64,000 nt of DNA from NCBI GenBank assembly GCA_027533395.1, contig JAPZUF010000009.1:62001-126000 (forward strand). Direction: 5' to 3'. Positions 1 through 7,981 of the stretch are shown piece after piece. Made by a program: the position numbers and the translations under genes. This stretch comes from Cyclobacteriaceae bacterium. Its GTDB lineage: Bacteria; Bacteroidota; Bacteroidia; Cytophagales; Cyclobacteriaceae. The stretch's first letter is position 1; each line of letters starts with the position of its first letter. The notes below the pieces were generated by a model. That model was given only the letters and a program-made list of their open reading frames with translations, was not told the DNA's origin and made no database searches.

Positions 1-271
1 GGTCATCAACATCTGTTACCCAACTTACCATGCCGCTTGTGTTACCAAAAGCATCCACCTTATAGCAATAGCGGTTATTCATCATGTAATATTGCTTACT
101 GATTTCCGCCTTGCCTCTGCCTACTGTAAAAATACCATAGCTAAGTTTGTATTTGATAAACTCGCCTTTTTGGAAACTATCATGCTTTACTACAGGATGA
201 ATTTCTTCTTTTGTAGTTGCCAATAGAAATGGAACCAATAAAGTCAGCAAAAAGGAAACCCGCTTCTTCAT
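1..271 (-). CDS. DUF3108-type secreted protein, N-terminal part (cut by window edge)
   Basis: The minus strand is open from an ATG at 271 to the window edge and encodes 90 residues with no stop. It begins MKKRVSFLLTLLVPFLLA, a basic start and hydrophobic core typical of a signal peptide, so the protein is probably exported. The following segment, with FIKYKLSYGIFTVGRGKAEI and a later YYMMNNRYCYKVDAFGNTSG, resembles the start of DUF3108 proteins, an uncharacterised beta-rich envelope family common in Bacteroidota. A TATTTTTG promoter-like box lies only 4 nt before the ATG. Function is unknown and the C-terminal part lies outside the window. Confidence 0.7.
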   Translation of the reverse strand, partial: MKKRVSFLLTLLVPFLLATTKEEIHPVVKHDSFQKGEFIKYKLSYGIFTVGRGKAEISKQYYMMNNRYCYKVDAFGNTSGMVSWVTDVDD

Positions 272-275
272 ACAT

Positions 276-283
276 CAAAAATA
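276..283 (-). promoter_or_regulatory. Bacteroidota -7 box (TATTTTTG) for the DUF3108 gene
   Basis: On the minus strand this reads TATTTTTG, a full match to the Bacteroidota -7 consensus TAnnTTTG. It ends 4 nt before the ATG at 271, so the transcript would begin at or next to the start codon. No clear -33 element was identified. Confidence 0.45.
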
Positions 284-355
284 AACATTCGATATGAAAA
301 CAGAATGAAATTTACCTTATCTGTTTATGATGTTCACTCAATCGATGTGCCAAAC

Positions 356-1162
356 TTAAACTGCCACTTGATTGTCGCGTAAGGCATCATTCAAGGAAGT
401 TTTTTTATCGGTACTTTCTTTTCTTTTTCCAATAATCAAAGCGCATGGCACTTGAAACTCTCCGGCCGGAAATTTTTTAGTATAAGAACCCGGTATAACT
501 ACGGAACGCTCAGGTACATATCCCATGTATTCGACAGGACTAGGACCTGTTACATCAATGATTTTAGAACTTCCGGTTAGTACCACATTGGCACCTAATA
601 CAGCTTCTTTACCAACCCTTACTCCTTCCACCACTATGCAACGCGACCCAATAAAAGCATTGTCTTCAATAATCACAGGTGCAGCTTGCACAGGTTCTAA
701 CACGCCTCCTATTCCAACACCACCACTTAAATGAACGTTTTTACCAATCTGTGCACAACTTCCTACTGTAGCCCAGGTGTCGACCATGGTTCCTTCATCT
801 ACATAAGCTCCAATATTTACATAGGAAGGCATCATGATTACACCTTTTTGTAAAAACGAACCATGTCGCGCAATGGCATGTGGCACTACTCTCACGCCCA
901 ATGCTTTATAATTTTTCTTCAAGGCAATTTTATCATGAAATTCGAATGGACCTACTTCAATGGTTTCCATCGCTTGTATAGGGAAATAAAGAATTACACC
1001 CTTTTTAACCCATTCATTCACTTGCCATCCTTGTTCTGTTGGCTCAGCCACTCTGATTAAACCCTTGTCTAATTGATTCACTAATTCTCTGATAGCTGCT
1101 TGTGTTTCTGCTTGTTGAAGCATAGAACGATCGTTCCAAGCTTTCTCTATTAATTCCTTCAT
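356..1162 (-). CDS. dapD: 2,3,4,5-tetrahydropyridine-2,6-dicarboxylate N-succinyltransferase
   Basis: This 268-residue cytoplasmic enzyme transfers a succinyl group from succinyl-CoA to tetrahydrodipicolinate in the succinylase branch of lysine and diaminopimelate synthesis. The N-terminal ~90 residues form the usual helical/mixed domain. Residues ~95-220 show the imperfect hexapeptide repeats of a left-handed beta helix, for example YVNIGAYVDEGTMVDTWATV and GKNVHLSGGVGIGGV. Length and order match DapD. The second lysine-pathway gene in this window, dapB at 29.3 kb, is not adjacent. The gene is divergent from the glycosyltransferase at 1.2 kb. I saw no TAnnTTTG box directly upstream. Confidence 0.95.
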   Translation of the reverse strand: MKELIEKAWNDRSMLQQAETQAAIRELVNQLDKGLIRVAEPTEQGWQVNEWVKKGVILYFPIQAMETIEVGPFEFHDKIALKKNYKALGVRVVPHAIARHGSFLQKGVIMMPSYVNIGAYVDEGTMVDTWATVGSCAQIGKNVHLSGGVGIGGVLEPVQAAPVIIEDNAFIGSRCIVVEGVRVGKEAVLGANVVLTGSSKIIDVTGPSPVEYMGYVPERSVVIPGSYTKKFPAGEFQVPCALIIGKRKESTDKKTSLNDALRDNQVAV

Positions 1163-1170
1163 GCTTTCCT

Positions 1171-1178
1171 TAACTTTG
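1171..1178 (+). promoter_or_regulatory. Bacteroidota -7 box (TAACTTTG) for the glycosyltransferase gene
   Basis: TAACTTTG matches TAnnTTTG exactly. Initiation about 5-7 nt downstream would fall at about 1184. That favours translation from the ATG at 1204 over the in-frame ATG at 1186, which would have essentially no leader. Confidence 0.45.
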
Positions 1179-1203
1179 AATTGAGATGCAAGAAAGTAAA
1201 AAA

Positions 1204-2286
1204 ATGAAAATAGTGGTGGCTTCGGTATTAAAACCTGTGGATGATACCCGCATGTTTGAAAAAATCGGAAGCAGTTTTGCCAGAAAAGGTTTTGAAGTGC
1301 ATCTTTTTGGTAATGGAAATACTAATAACACTCAAAAAATAGAAGATATTTTTTTTCATCATCATATAATCAAAAAGAGATTAAGTTTAAAAAGATGGTT
1401 TATTCCATTTTGGGTTTTTCGTAAACTTCTCTTTTTAAAACCTCAAGTGGTAGTAATCGCAAGTCATGAACTTCTATGGATGGCTGTCATCTATCGTCTT
1501 TTTTTTGCTGTTAAAGTTGTCTATGATGTTCGTGAAAATTACGCGTTGAATATAAAACTGCGGCAAAAAAATAAATGGATTGATTCGCTTCTAAGTCATT
1601 ACATGAATTGGAAACAAAAAATGACATCGTATGGAATAGATGTTTTCTGGTTAGCTGAAAGTTGTTACCTAACACAACTTTCCTTTCTTCCTAATCAATC
1701 TATTTACGTGGTTGAAAACAGAGCTTCGAAGCAGTTTACTATTCCCAACAAAAGCCTAGGATATCATTCCATTTTATTTACCGGCACATTAGCAAGTAGT
1801 ACAGGTGTTTTGAGGTTTATTGAATTTGCGAAATACATATTAAAAGAAGATGAGCGTTTTCAATTCACCATAGCAGGTCATAGCTATGATTATAATTTTT
1901 TGCAAAACCTAAAGGAATTGATTCAACCTTATCCGCAAATTCAATTAATTGGCGGAAGCGAATATGTTGCTCATGCAACTATTTATCAACTCATTAGCCA
2001 AGCTGATTTTGGATTTATTGATTATCCGATACATGTTGCTACACAAGGCAAAAAAGCAACAAAATATTTTGAATACGCAGCTTCGGGACTTCCAATCATT
2101 ACCTCAATCAAAAGCGAATATGCAACTCTTCTCATAACTGAAAAAACAGGTTTAGTGTGGAACGAGCACGAAAATGCTGCTGAGTTCATCTACAAATTAA
2201 AAAACTATACAAAAAATCAAATAACCAACCCAAATTGGTTTTGGGAAAGCTCTGAAAATCAACTCATTGAAAGCATAGCACACTAA
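1204..2286 (+). CDS. GT4-like glycosyltransferase
   Basis: The 360-residue protein looks like a GT-B fold glycosyltransferase of the group 1 (GT4) kind. The start MKIVVASVLKPVDDTRMFEK is typical of the N-terminal Rossmann half. The C-terminal half carries IFTGTLASSTGVLRFIEFA and KATKYFEYAASGLPIITS, which correspond to the nucleotide-sugar binding region and its E-x(n)-G-x-P segment. The acceptor is unknown; cell-envelope or exopolysaccharide glycans are likely. An in-frame ATG at 1186 would add six residues, but the family-like start and the upstream promoter box favour 1204. No other glycan genes lie beside it. Confidence 0.75.
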   Translation: MKIVVASVLKPVDDTRMFEKIGSSFARKGFEVHLFGNGNTNNTQKIEDIFFHHHIIKKRLSLKRWFIPFWVFRKLLFLKPQVVVIASHELLWMAVIYRLFFAVKVVYDVRENYALNIKLRQKNKWIDSLLSHYMNWKQKMTSYGIDVFWLAESCYLTQLSFLPNQSIYVVENRASKQFTIPNKSLGYHSILFTGTLASSTGVLRFIEFAKYILKEDERFQFTIAGHSYDYNFLQNLKELIQPYPQIQLIGGSEYVAHATIYQLISQADFGFIDYPIHVATQGKKATKYFEYAASGLPIITSIKSEYATLLITEKTGLVWNEHENAAEFIYKLKNYTKNQITNPNWFWESSENQLIESIAH

Positions 2287-2293
2287 TTATTTT

Positions 2294-2309
2294 TTTAGAT
2301 TAATCTAAA
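2294..2309. promoter_or_regulatory. Palindromic operator of the DtxR/MntR-type repressor
   Basis: TTTAGATTAATCTAAA is a perfect 16-bp palindrome. It resembles the operators of metal-dependent DtxR/MntR repressors, which have TTAGG-N-CCTAA-like arms. It lies between the upstream gene and the -7 box at 2314-2321 and so covers the -33 region of the metal-uptake operon promoter. Binding there would block RNA polymerase, which fits autoregulation of the repressor and its transporter. Confidence 0.65.
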
Positions 2310-2313
2310 CTTT

Positions 2314-2321
2314 TATTTTTG
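2314..2321 (+). promoter_or_regulatory. Bacteroidota -7 box (TATTTTTG) of the metal-uptake operon
   Basis: TATTTTTG matches TAnnTTTG and starts 5 nt after the palindromic operator. Initiation would fall near 2327, giving a short leader before the ATG at 2340. A TTG at 2319 in the same frame lies inside this box and is therefore an unlikely start. Confidence 0.6.
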
Positions 2322-2339
2322 TCTTTCTGTTATCACATT

Positions 2340-3002
2340 ATGCTTTCTTTTACAGAAGAAAATTACATCAAAGCCATCTATCATTTATCTGATGCTGGTC
2401 AGTTGGCCGTATCTACCAACGACATTGCCTTGCATTTGCAAACCAAGGCTGCAACCGTAACCGACATGATTAAAAAGCTAGCCAATAAAGATTTGCTTGC
2501 TTATGAAAAATATTATGGTGTTAGCTTGAGCAAAAAAGGAAAAACCACCGCTTTATACATTGTGCGTAAGCATAGATTATGGGAAACTTTTTTAGTAAAG
2601 AAATTAGGTTTTCAATGGGATGAAGTACACGAGGTAGCAGAACAATTGGAACACATTCAATCGAATTTATTAATTGAAAAACTTGATGCTTTCTTAGGTC
2701 ATCCGGAAACTGATCCACATGGTCATCCCATTCCAGATAAAAATGGAAAAGTAAAACAGGTTAAACAATTTAGTTTGTCTCAAGGTAAAAATGGAAGTAA
2801 GTATATTGTATCCGAAGTCAAAGATGGTTCTGCCACTTTTTTACAATACTTAGCTAAATACGACTTATATCCGGGCGTTACAATTCAGATCAAAGAAATT
2901 TTACCTTTCGATGGTTCTATGATTGTACAATTACAGAACAAACAAAAAATCACTTTATCAAAAGCTACCTCCGAAAATATTCTAATCAAAAACAACGAAT
3001 AA
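2340..3002 (+). CDS. DtxR/MntR-family metal-dependent transcriptional repressor
   Basis: The 220-residue protein has the three-part layout of long DtxR proteins. Residues ~1-65 form a winged helix (start MLSFTEENYIKAIYHLSD). Residues ~70-135 form a metal-binding dimerisation domain (HRLWETFL, then VHEVAEQLEHI with the E-x2-E-H ligand pattern). A C-terminal SH3-like FeoA domain follows (KYDLYPGVTIQIKEILPFDG). At the N-terminal metal-site positions occupied by Asp8 and Glu11 in B. subtilis MntR, this protein has Asn and Lys, so the metal site differs from classic MntR. It is the first gene of the transporter operon and sits behind a palindromic operator. The regulated metal, manganese or iron, is inferred and not shown. 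Confidence 0.88.
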   Translation: MLSFTEENYIKAIYHLSDAGQLAVSTNDIALHLQTKAATVTDMIKKLANKDLLAYEKYYGVSLSKKGKTTALYIVRKHRLWETFLVKKLGFQWDEVHEVAEQLEHIQSNLLIEKLDAFLGHPETDPHGHPIPDKNGKVKQVKQFSLSQGKNGSKYIVSEVKDGSATFLQYLAKYDLYPGVTIQIKEILPFDGSMIVQLQNKQKITLSKATSENILIKNNE

Positions 3003-3006
3003 TTAT

Positions 3007-3918
3007 ATGAAATTAAAATTATACATCACACTTACTTTTATCAGTTTGCTAATGGTAAGCTGCAAGAAGAAAGACGAAAACAAAACCAACGCCTTAACCA
3101 TTACTACTACTACAGGAATGTTAGCTGATGCGGTTAAAAACATTGTGCAAGATAAGGCAACAGTTATCAGTTTAATGGGACCGGGTGTCGACCCTCATTT
3201 ATATAAAGCTACTCAAGGCGATTTGAAAAGATTAACTGAAGCTGATATTGTTTTTTACAACGGTTTACACCTGGAAGGTAAAATGGCTGAAGTATTAGAA
3301 AAGATGAAACGCAATCGCACAGTTGTAGCTGTTGCTGAAAATATTCCGGTAGACAGTTTAAGATTGACTGAAGAAGGTGTAGCTGACCCCCATGTTTGGT
3401 TTGATGTAATGCTTTGGAAGAATGTGGTGGAAACAATTTCAAACCAAATTCAAAAAAGCGATTCATTGAATGCCACATTTTATAAAACACAAACTGAAAT
3501 TTATTTATCGAAATTAGATTCACTTCATGCTTTTGTGAAAAAAGAAATTGAAAGCATCCCTCCTACTCAAAGAATACTAATTACTGCACACGATGCATTT
3601 GGATATTTTGGCGATGCCTATGGCATAGAAGTACATGGCTTACAAGGTATTTCTACTGTTTCTGAATTTGGTTTAAACGATGTAAAGTCATTAACAGATT
3701 TCATCATCACCCATAAAATCAAAGCCATCTTTGTTGAGAGTAGTGTATCAGATAAATCGATGCAAGCTGTTTTACAAGGTTGCCAAGCAAAAGGCTGGCC
3801 GGTAGTAATCGGTGGCAATTTATTTTCTGATGCCATGGGTGAAAAAGGTACACCAGAAGGAACTTACATCGGTATGGTTAAACACAACACACGCACGATT
3901 GTAAACGCATTAAGATAA
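3007..3918 (+). CDS. Metal ABC transporter substrate-binding lipoprotein (cluster A-I, TroA/MntA-like)
   Basis: This 303-residue protein is a cluster A-I (ZnuA/TroA/PsaA) metal-binding protein. It has a lipoprotein signal with lipobox ending at Cys19 (LLMVSC), so it should be anchored on the periplasmic face. Likely ligands are His64 (DPHLYKAT), His129 (ADPHVWFD), His195 (AHDAFGYF) and Asp275 (LFSDAMG). A His3-Asp set resembles TroA more than the His2-Glu-Asp set of PsaA. There is no long His-rich loop of the kind seen in ZnuA. It follows the repressor by 4 nt and overlaps the ATPase gene by one base, so it is part of the same operon. Confidence 0.9.
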   Translation: MKLKLYITLTFISLLMVSCKKKDENKTNALTITTTTGMLADAVKNIVQDKATVISLMGPGVDPHLYKATQGDLKRLTEADIVFYNGLHLEGKMAEVLEKMKRNRTVVAVAENIPVDSLRLTEEGVADPHVWFDVMLWKNVVETISNQIQKSDSLNATFYKTQTEIYLSKLDSLHAFVKKEIESIPPTQRILITAHDAFGYFGDAYGIEVHGLQGISTVSEFGLNDVKSLTDFIITHKIKAIFVESSVSDKSMQAVLQGCQAKGWPVVIGGNLFSDAMGEKGTPEGTYIGMVKHNTRTIVNALR

Positions 3919-4709
3919 TGGCAAATACCAATTTAAATATACCTGCTCTAGAAATTCACGATTTAACAGTTGCGTTTGATCGTAAGCCTGTATTGTGGAA
4001 TATAGACCTAACGTTGCCACAAGGAAAACTTGTTGGTATTATCGGTCCGAACGGTGCAGGTAAATCAACATTGATAAAATCTGTCATGGGTTTATTACCG
4101 CTCAGCAGTGGTTACATTAAATTATTTGATCAAGATTTAGAAACAGTAAGAAATAAAGTAAGTTATGTTCCCCAACGCAATTCTGTGGATTGGGATTTTC
4201 CTGTTTCGGTTTTGGATGTGGTGTTGATGGGAAGATACGCGGGTTTAGGTCTGTTTAAAAGTATCAGACCAGCAGATAAAGAAATGGCAATGGATTGCTT
4301 AAGAAAAGTAGGCATGGAAAACTTTGCTAACCGACAAATCTCTCAACTTTCGGGTGGACAACAACAAAGAACTTTTTTGGCGCGTTCGCTTGCTCAACAA
4401 GCTGATGTTTATTTTATGGATGAACCCTTTGCAGGAGTAGATGCAGCTACAGAAAAAACCATTATACAACTTTTGCAGAACATGACCCAACAAGGTAAAA
4501 CCATTATTGTTGTTCATCACGACTTACATGCTGTTACTTCTTATTTCGATTGGCTTATCATGCTCAACACCAGATTAGTGGCGCATGGTGCCACAGCTGA
4601 AATATTTAACAGAGAAAATCTACAGCATACTTATGGAGGTAAACTTACATTACTCAGTGATGTTGGCGAATTATTCAAACGAGAAGAATTACCAAACCGC
4701 GAAAAGTAA
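3918..4709 (+). CDS. Metal ABC transporter ATP-binding protein
   Basis: The 263-residue cytoplasmic ATPase drives metal import with the two permeases that follow. Walker A is GPNGAGKST, the signature is LSGGQQQR, Walker B is VYFMDEP and the switch His lies in VVHHDLH. The region PQRNSVDWDFPVSVLDVVLMGRY is typical of Mn/Zn-type importers. Its start codon overlaps the stop of the binding-protein gene (TAATG), and its stop overlaps the next start in the same way. This indicates translational coupling through the operon. Confidence 0.93.
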   Translation: MANTNLNIPALEIHDLTVAFDRKPVLWNIDLTLPQGKLVGIIGPNGAGKSTLIKSVMGLLPLSSGYIKLFDQDLETVRNKVSYVPQRNSVDWDFPVSVLDVVLMGRYAGLGLFKSIRPADKEMAMDCLRKVGMENFANRQISQLSGGQQQRTFLARSLAQQADVYFMDEPFAGVDAATEKTIIQLLQNMTQQGKTIIVVHHDLHAVTSYFDWLIMLNTRLVAHGATAEIFNRENLQHTYGGKLTLLSDVGELFKREELPNREK

Positions 4710-5998
4710 TGGAAAACCTGATTGACTTTTTTAGTTTTTCCGATCCCAATGTTCGGTATGTAACATTGGGTATTATTTTCATTATGGCATGCGCTGCGAT
4801 GGTTGGCACATTTACCTTCTTAACTAAAAAATCTTTATTAGGCGATGCCATTGCGCATGCTGTTTTACCCGGCATTTGTCTTGGCTTTATGCTTTCAGGA
4901 ACAAAAAATCCATTGGTACTTATTCCTGCTGCATTTGCTTTCGGCTGGCTGTCGCTAATCTGTATCAATTTTATAACCTATAGAAGTAGAATTAAAGAAG
5001 ATACTGCCATCGGTTTAGTATTATCAGTTTTTTTTGCTGTTGGTATTTTCTTGCTCACTATCATTCAGAAAAATGGAAATGCCAATCAATCCGGATTAGA
5101 CCATTTTCTATTTGGCAAAGCTGCCGCTTTAGTAATGGAAGATATTATTGCTTTCTCCATCGTTGCCTTACTCTTAATGCTTCTTACTTTATTCTTATTT
5201 AAAGAGTTTACTTTAATTTCATTCGATAAAGACTTTGCTTTGAGTAGTGGTATTCCGGTTAGAACATTGGAGATTTTACAAACAGGAATGATTGTATTAA
5301 CCGTTGTAATAGGTATTCAAGCAGTAGGTGTTGTTTTAATGGCAGCCGTTTTAATTACTCCAGCTGCCGTTGCGCGTTATTGGACTGACAACATCAAAAC
5401 CATGTTAGCCATTGCTTTAATCACTGGTGTCTTCAGCGGTATTGCCGGAGCATACCTTTCGTATAGTGCGCCCAACATGCCAACCGGACCATGGATTGTC
5501 ATCTTTATTTCTACACTGGCTTTACTTTCTTTTTTTCTGTCTCCTAAAAAAGGAATTATCAATAAAATTTTAAAACAAAAACGATATAAGCGACAAATTC
5601 AAGACGAAAATGTTTTAAAAACATTGTATCAATTAGGCGAAAAAACAAATCAGTTTTTCTTATCACAACAAGAAGCGAATATTTCAGATAAAAGATTCTT
5701 CGCTAAAAATATTTTGAGTAACTCATTGCACAGACTTATGCGCAATGGTTTTGTAAGCAAACAAAAAAATGCCTGGCAATTAACAGATGCCGGAAAATTG
5801 CGCGGACAAAGACTGGTGAAAATACATCGATTGTGGGAATTGTATTTAACAACTTACGCCAACATTGCGCCTGATCATGTACATGAAGATGCAGATACCA
5901 TTGAACACTTTTTAACTCCTGAATTAGAAGCAGCGTTGGAACAGCAACTTAATTTCCCTGAAAAAGATCCACATCAAACCATCATTCCTTACCAATAA
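4709..5998 (+). CDS. Metal ABC permease fused to a C-terminal DtxR-like regulatory domain
   Basis: Residues ~1-285 form an ABC-3 family permease with about eight hydrophobic segments (for example GDAIAHAVLPGICLGF and AVGVVLMAAVLITPAAVARYW). From ~290 the chain turns basic and runs into a winged-helix segment (LHRLMRNGFVSKQKNAWQL) followed by a DtxR-type dimerisation/metal-site segment (HRLWELYL, VHEDADTIEHFL, FPEKDPHQTIIP). The second part mirrors the stand-alone repressor at 2.3-3.0 kb but lacks its FeoA domain. Ordinary permeases of this family stop near 280-300 residues. The tail could sense cytoplasmic metal or bind DNA or a partner; this is inference. The reading frame is continuous, so it is a true fusion. 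Confidence 0.92.
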   Translation: MENLIDFFSFSDPNVRYVTLGIIFIMACAAMVGTFTFLTKKSLLGDAIAHAVLPGICLGFMLSGTKNPLVLIPAAFAFGWLSLICINFITYRSRIKEDTAIGLVLSVFFAVGIFLLTIIQKNGNANQSGLDHFLFGKAAALVMEDIIAFSIVALLLMLLTLFLFKEFTLISFDKDFALSSGIPVRTLEILQTGMIVLTVVIGIQAVGVVLMAAVLITPAAVARYWTDNIKTMLAIALITGVFSGIAGAYLSYSAPNMPTGPWIVIFISTLALLSFFLSPKKGIINKILKQKRYKRQIQDENVLKTLYQLGEKTNQFFLSQQEANISDKRFFAKNILSNSLHRLMRNGFVSKQKNAWQLTDAGKLRGQRLVKIHRLWELYLTTYANIAPDHVHEDADTIEHFLTPELEAALEQQLNFPEKDPHQTIIPYQ

Positions 5999-5999
5999 T

Positions 6000-6875
6000 A
6001 TGGCAACAGATTTTTGGATAATACTAACAGCTTCTCTCGTTTCAACTTGTTGTGCGATATTAGGTTGCTATTTGATTTTACGAAGAATGGCCATGATTGG
6101 AGATGCAATCTCTCACGCTGTTTTACCTGGTATTGTGCTTGCGTTTTTATTTACAGGTTCCAGAGATTCTGTTACCATGTTGATTGGCGCAGGAGCAGTA
6201 GGAATCTTTACCACTTTTTTAATCGAGTTTTTTAACAAGCAAGCTAAACTGCAAGCTGATGCAGCCATTGGTGTAACGTTTACTTGGTTGTTTGCTATCG
6301 GTGTAGTATTAATTAGTGTCTTTGCAGAACAAGTTGATCTTGATCAAGACTGTGTTTTATACGGAGAATTGGCTTATGTGCCTTTAGATACTATTCAGGT
6401 TTTTTCTTTCACTAATGAAATACCAAAAGCGAGTGTGGTGATGTTGGTTATTTTAATTTCTATCCTACTTGTCATTCGTTTATTTGGTAAACAATTACTC
6501 ATCACTTCTTTCGATCCTGCATATGCAAGCAGCATTGGCATTGCAACTACTATTTGGCACTATGTGTTAATGAGCATGGTTTCTGCCACTACTGTTGCTT
6601 CTTTCGAAGCAGTTGGTGCTATATTAGTAGTAGCCTTATTGATTGTACCCGCAGCCACAGCATACTTGTTAACAGATGATTTTAGTTTAATGATGAAACT
6701 GAGTATTGCAATAGGTGTTTTGGCTTCAGTTTCAGGTTATTACCTAGCTTACTGGCTAGATGGTTCAATCGCAGCTGCTATAGCAATCGTATGTGGAATC
6801 TTCTTTAGTCTCGCGCTTATCTTCTCTCCTACACAAGGATTATTTAAGAAGAGTAAAAAAATGGTTATGCATTAA
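6000..6875 (+). CDS. Metal ABC transporter permease (second subunit)
   Basis: A 291-residue ABC-3 family membrane protein with about eight transmembrane segments and the family's conserved blocks (MIGDAISHAVLPGIVLAF near the N-terminus, FEAVGAILVVALLIVPAATAYLL near residue 215). It pairs with the fused permease to form a heteromeric channel. It begins one base after the upstream stop and is the last gene of the metal operon. Its 3' end overlaps the convergent putative anti-sigma gene by 4 bp. No terminator is visible between them. Confidence 0.92.
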   Translation: MATDFWIILTASLVSTCCAILGCYLILRRMAMIGDAISHAVLPGIVLAFLFTGSRDSVTMLIGAGAVGIFTTFLIEFFNKQAKLQADAAIGVTFTWLFAIGVVLISVFAEQVDLDQDCVLYGELAYVPLDTIQVFSFTNEIPKASVVMLVILISILLVIRLFGKQLLITSFDPAYASSIGIATTIWHYVLMSMVSATTVASFEAVGAILVVALLIVPAATAYLLTDDFSLMMKLSIAIGVLASVSGYYLAYWLDGSIAAAIAIVCGIFFSLALIFSPTQGLFKKSKKMVMH

Positions 6876-7381
6876 GATTGCCTTTCTTCATCTTGTTTAC
6901 TAGCCTTTTCTTTTTCTTCAACTTCTTGCAATTGTTTATTTAATAAGTTGATTCTTACTAATAGATTTAAAATCATCGCGTCTTTAACTTTTTCGCTGGG
7001 TCTGTTTTGAAATTCCTCTTGCAAAACAGCATACATCGCTTCCAATTGTTGGAAATCTAGCGTGAATCCATTTAAGTCAGATTGATTTGCTTGAATGATA
7101 TCCATTTTATCAGCAATCATACTTTGATAAAATGCTTCTGTATTTTTAAAGTCGGCAACGTTAGATGGGATAGATCTTTCAGAAAAATAGTTATATAAAA
7201 AACCAAGATTAATAGTAAGCAATAATACAGCTGCAACTTGCCAAAAACGCAGGCTATTGTTTCTCCAAATTGATTTTGTTGAAAGCGAGGCTTTCACGTA
7301 CTGCCAAACTTTTTCTCTAGGTATTTTAGAATCGAAAGCTTCTCTGTTGCTTTCAATCAATTTCTTTAAATCATCTTGCAT
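6872..7381 (-). CDS. Putative anti-sigma factor (single transmembrane segment)
   Basis: The 169-residue protein has an N-terminal cytoplasmic part (MQDDLKKLIESNREAFDSK), one transmembrane helix at ~45-65 (FWQVAAVLLLTINLGFLYNY) and a charged, helical C-terminal part ending in a Lys/Glu-rich tail. There is no zinc-binding HxxxCxxC motif. It overlaps the end of the ECF sigma gene by 11 bp and is cotranscribed with it, the usual place for the membrane regulator of an ECF factor. The role is inferred from position and topology. Confidence 0.6.
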   Translation of the reverse strand: MQDDLKKLIESNREAFDSKIPREKVWQYVKASLSTKSIWRNNSLRFWQVAAVLLLTINLGFLYNYFSERSIPSNVADFKNTEAFYQSMIADKMDIIQANQSDLNGFTLDFQQLEAMYAVLQEEFQNRPSEKVKDAMILNLLVRINLLNKQLQEVEEKEKASKQDEERQS

Positions 7382-7925
7382 AAAATTGTTCTGTTAAGAT
7401 ATCTTTTAACTTTGCTTTTGCTCGGTTCAATTGTGATTTTGATGTTGATTCATTTATTTGTAGAATCTCAGCTATTTCCTGATGGTCATATCCTTCCAAT
7501 AAATAAAGTGATAAAACATTTCTATAACCATCCGGTAATTGCATCAACGCTTTTCTCACTTTTTCTACATTCAATTCTTCTTTATAAACAAACGGTTCTT
7601 CTTCTGGTATCAATTCTGTTTTTTCATCTACAGGTACAATGTCTTGTTTTCGATTGCGCAAAACATTAATTCCTTTATTGATGACAATTCGTTTTAACCA
7701 CGCACCAAAAGGTGAATCGCCCCGATAAGCGTGAATATTTTTAAATGCAGAAATGAAGGCATCTTGTAAAACATCCTCAGCTTCTTCTTCCCTACCCGTT
7801 ACGCGATAAGCAACATTATACATCGCTTTTGCATACAAGGTATAGAGTTGTTCAAACGCTTTTTCATCGCCATGCTTACATCTATCAATTATTGATTGCT
7901 GATTATCTAAAAAGCGATTGTTCAC
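7371..7925 (-). CDS. ECF-subfamily RNA polymerase sigma factor
   Basis: The 184-residue protein carries sigma region 2 (EKAFEQLYTLYAKAMYNVAYRVTG, then AEDVLQDAFISAFKNIHAYRG) and region 4 (LPDGYRNVLSLYLLEGYDHQEIAEIL, then STSKSQLNRAKAKLK). The start codon that gives the normal family N-terminus is GTG. It is followed by an overlapping gene for a probable membrane anti-sigma factor, so it likely responds to an envelope signal. The regulon is unknown. Confidence 0.92.
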   Translation of the reverse strand: MNNRFLDNQQSIIDRCKHGDEKAFEQLYTLYAKAMYNVAYRVTGREEEAEDVLQDAFISAFKNIHAYRGDSPFGAWLKRIVINKGINVLRNRKQDIVPVDEKTELIPEEEPFVYKEELNVEKVRKALMQLPDGYRNVLSLYLLEGYDHQEIAEILQINESTSKSQLNRAKAKLKDILTEQFYAR

Positions 7926-7981
7926 ACTTCTAATTTACCGGAAAGACAAGGTAAAAAGAAAAAGGTTGCAAATAGCTTCGA

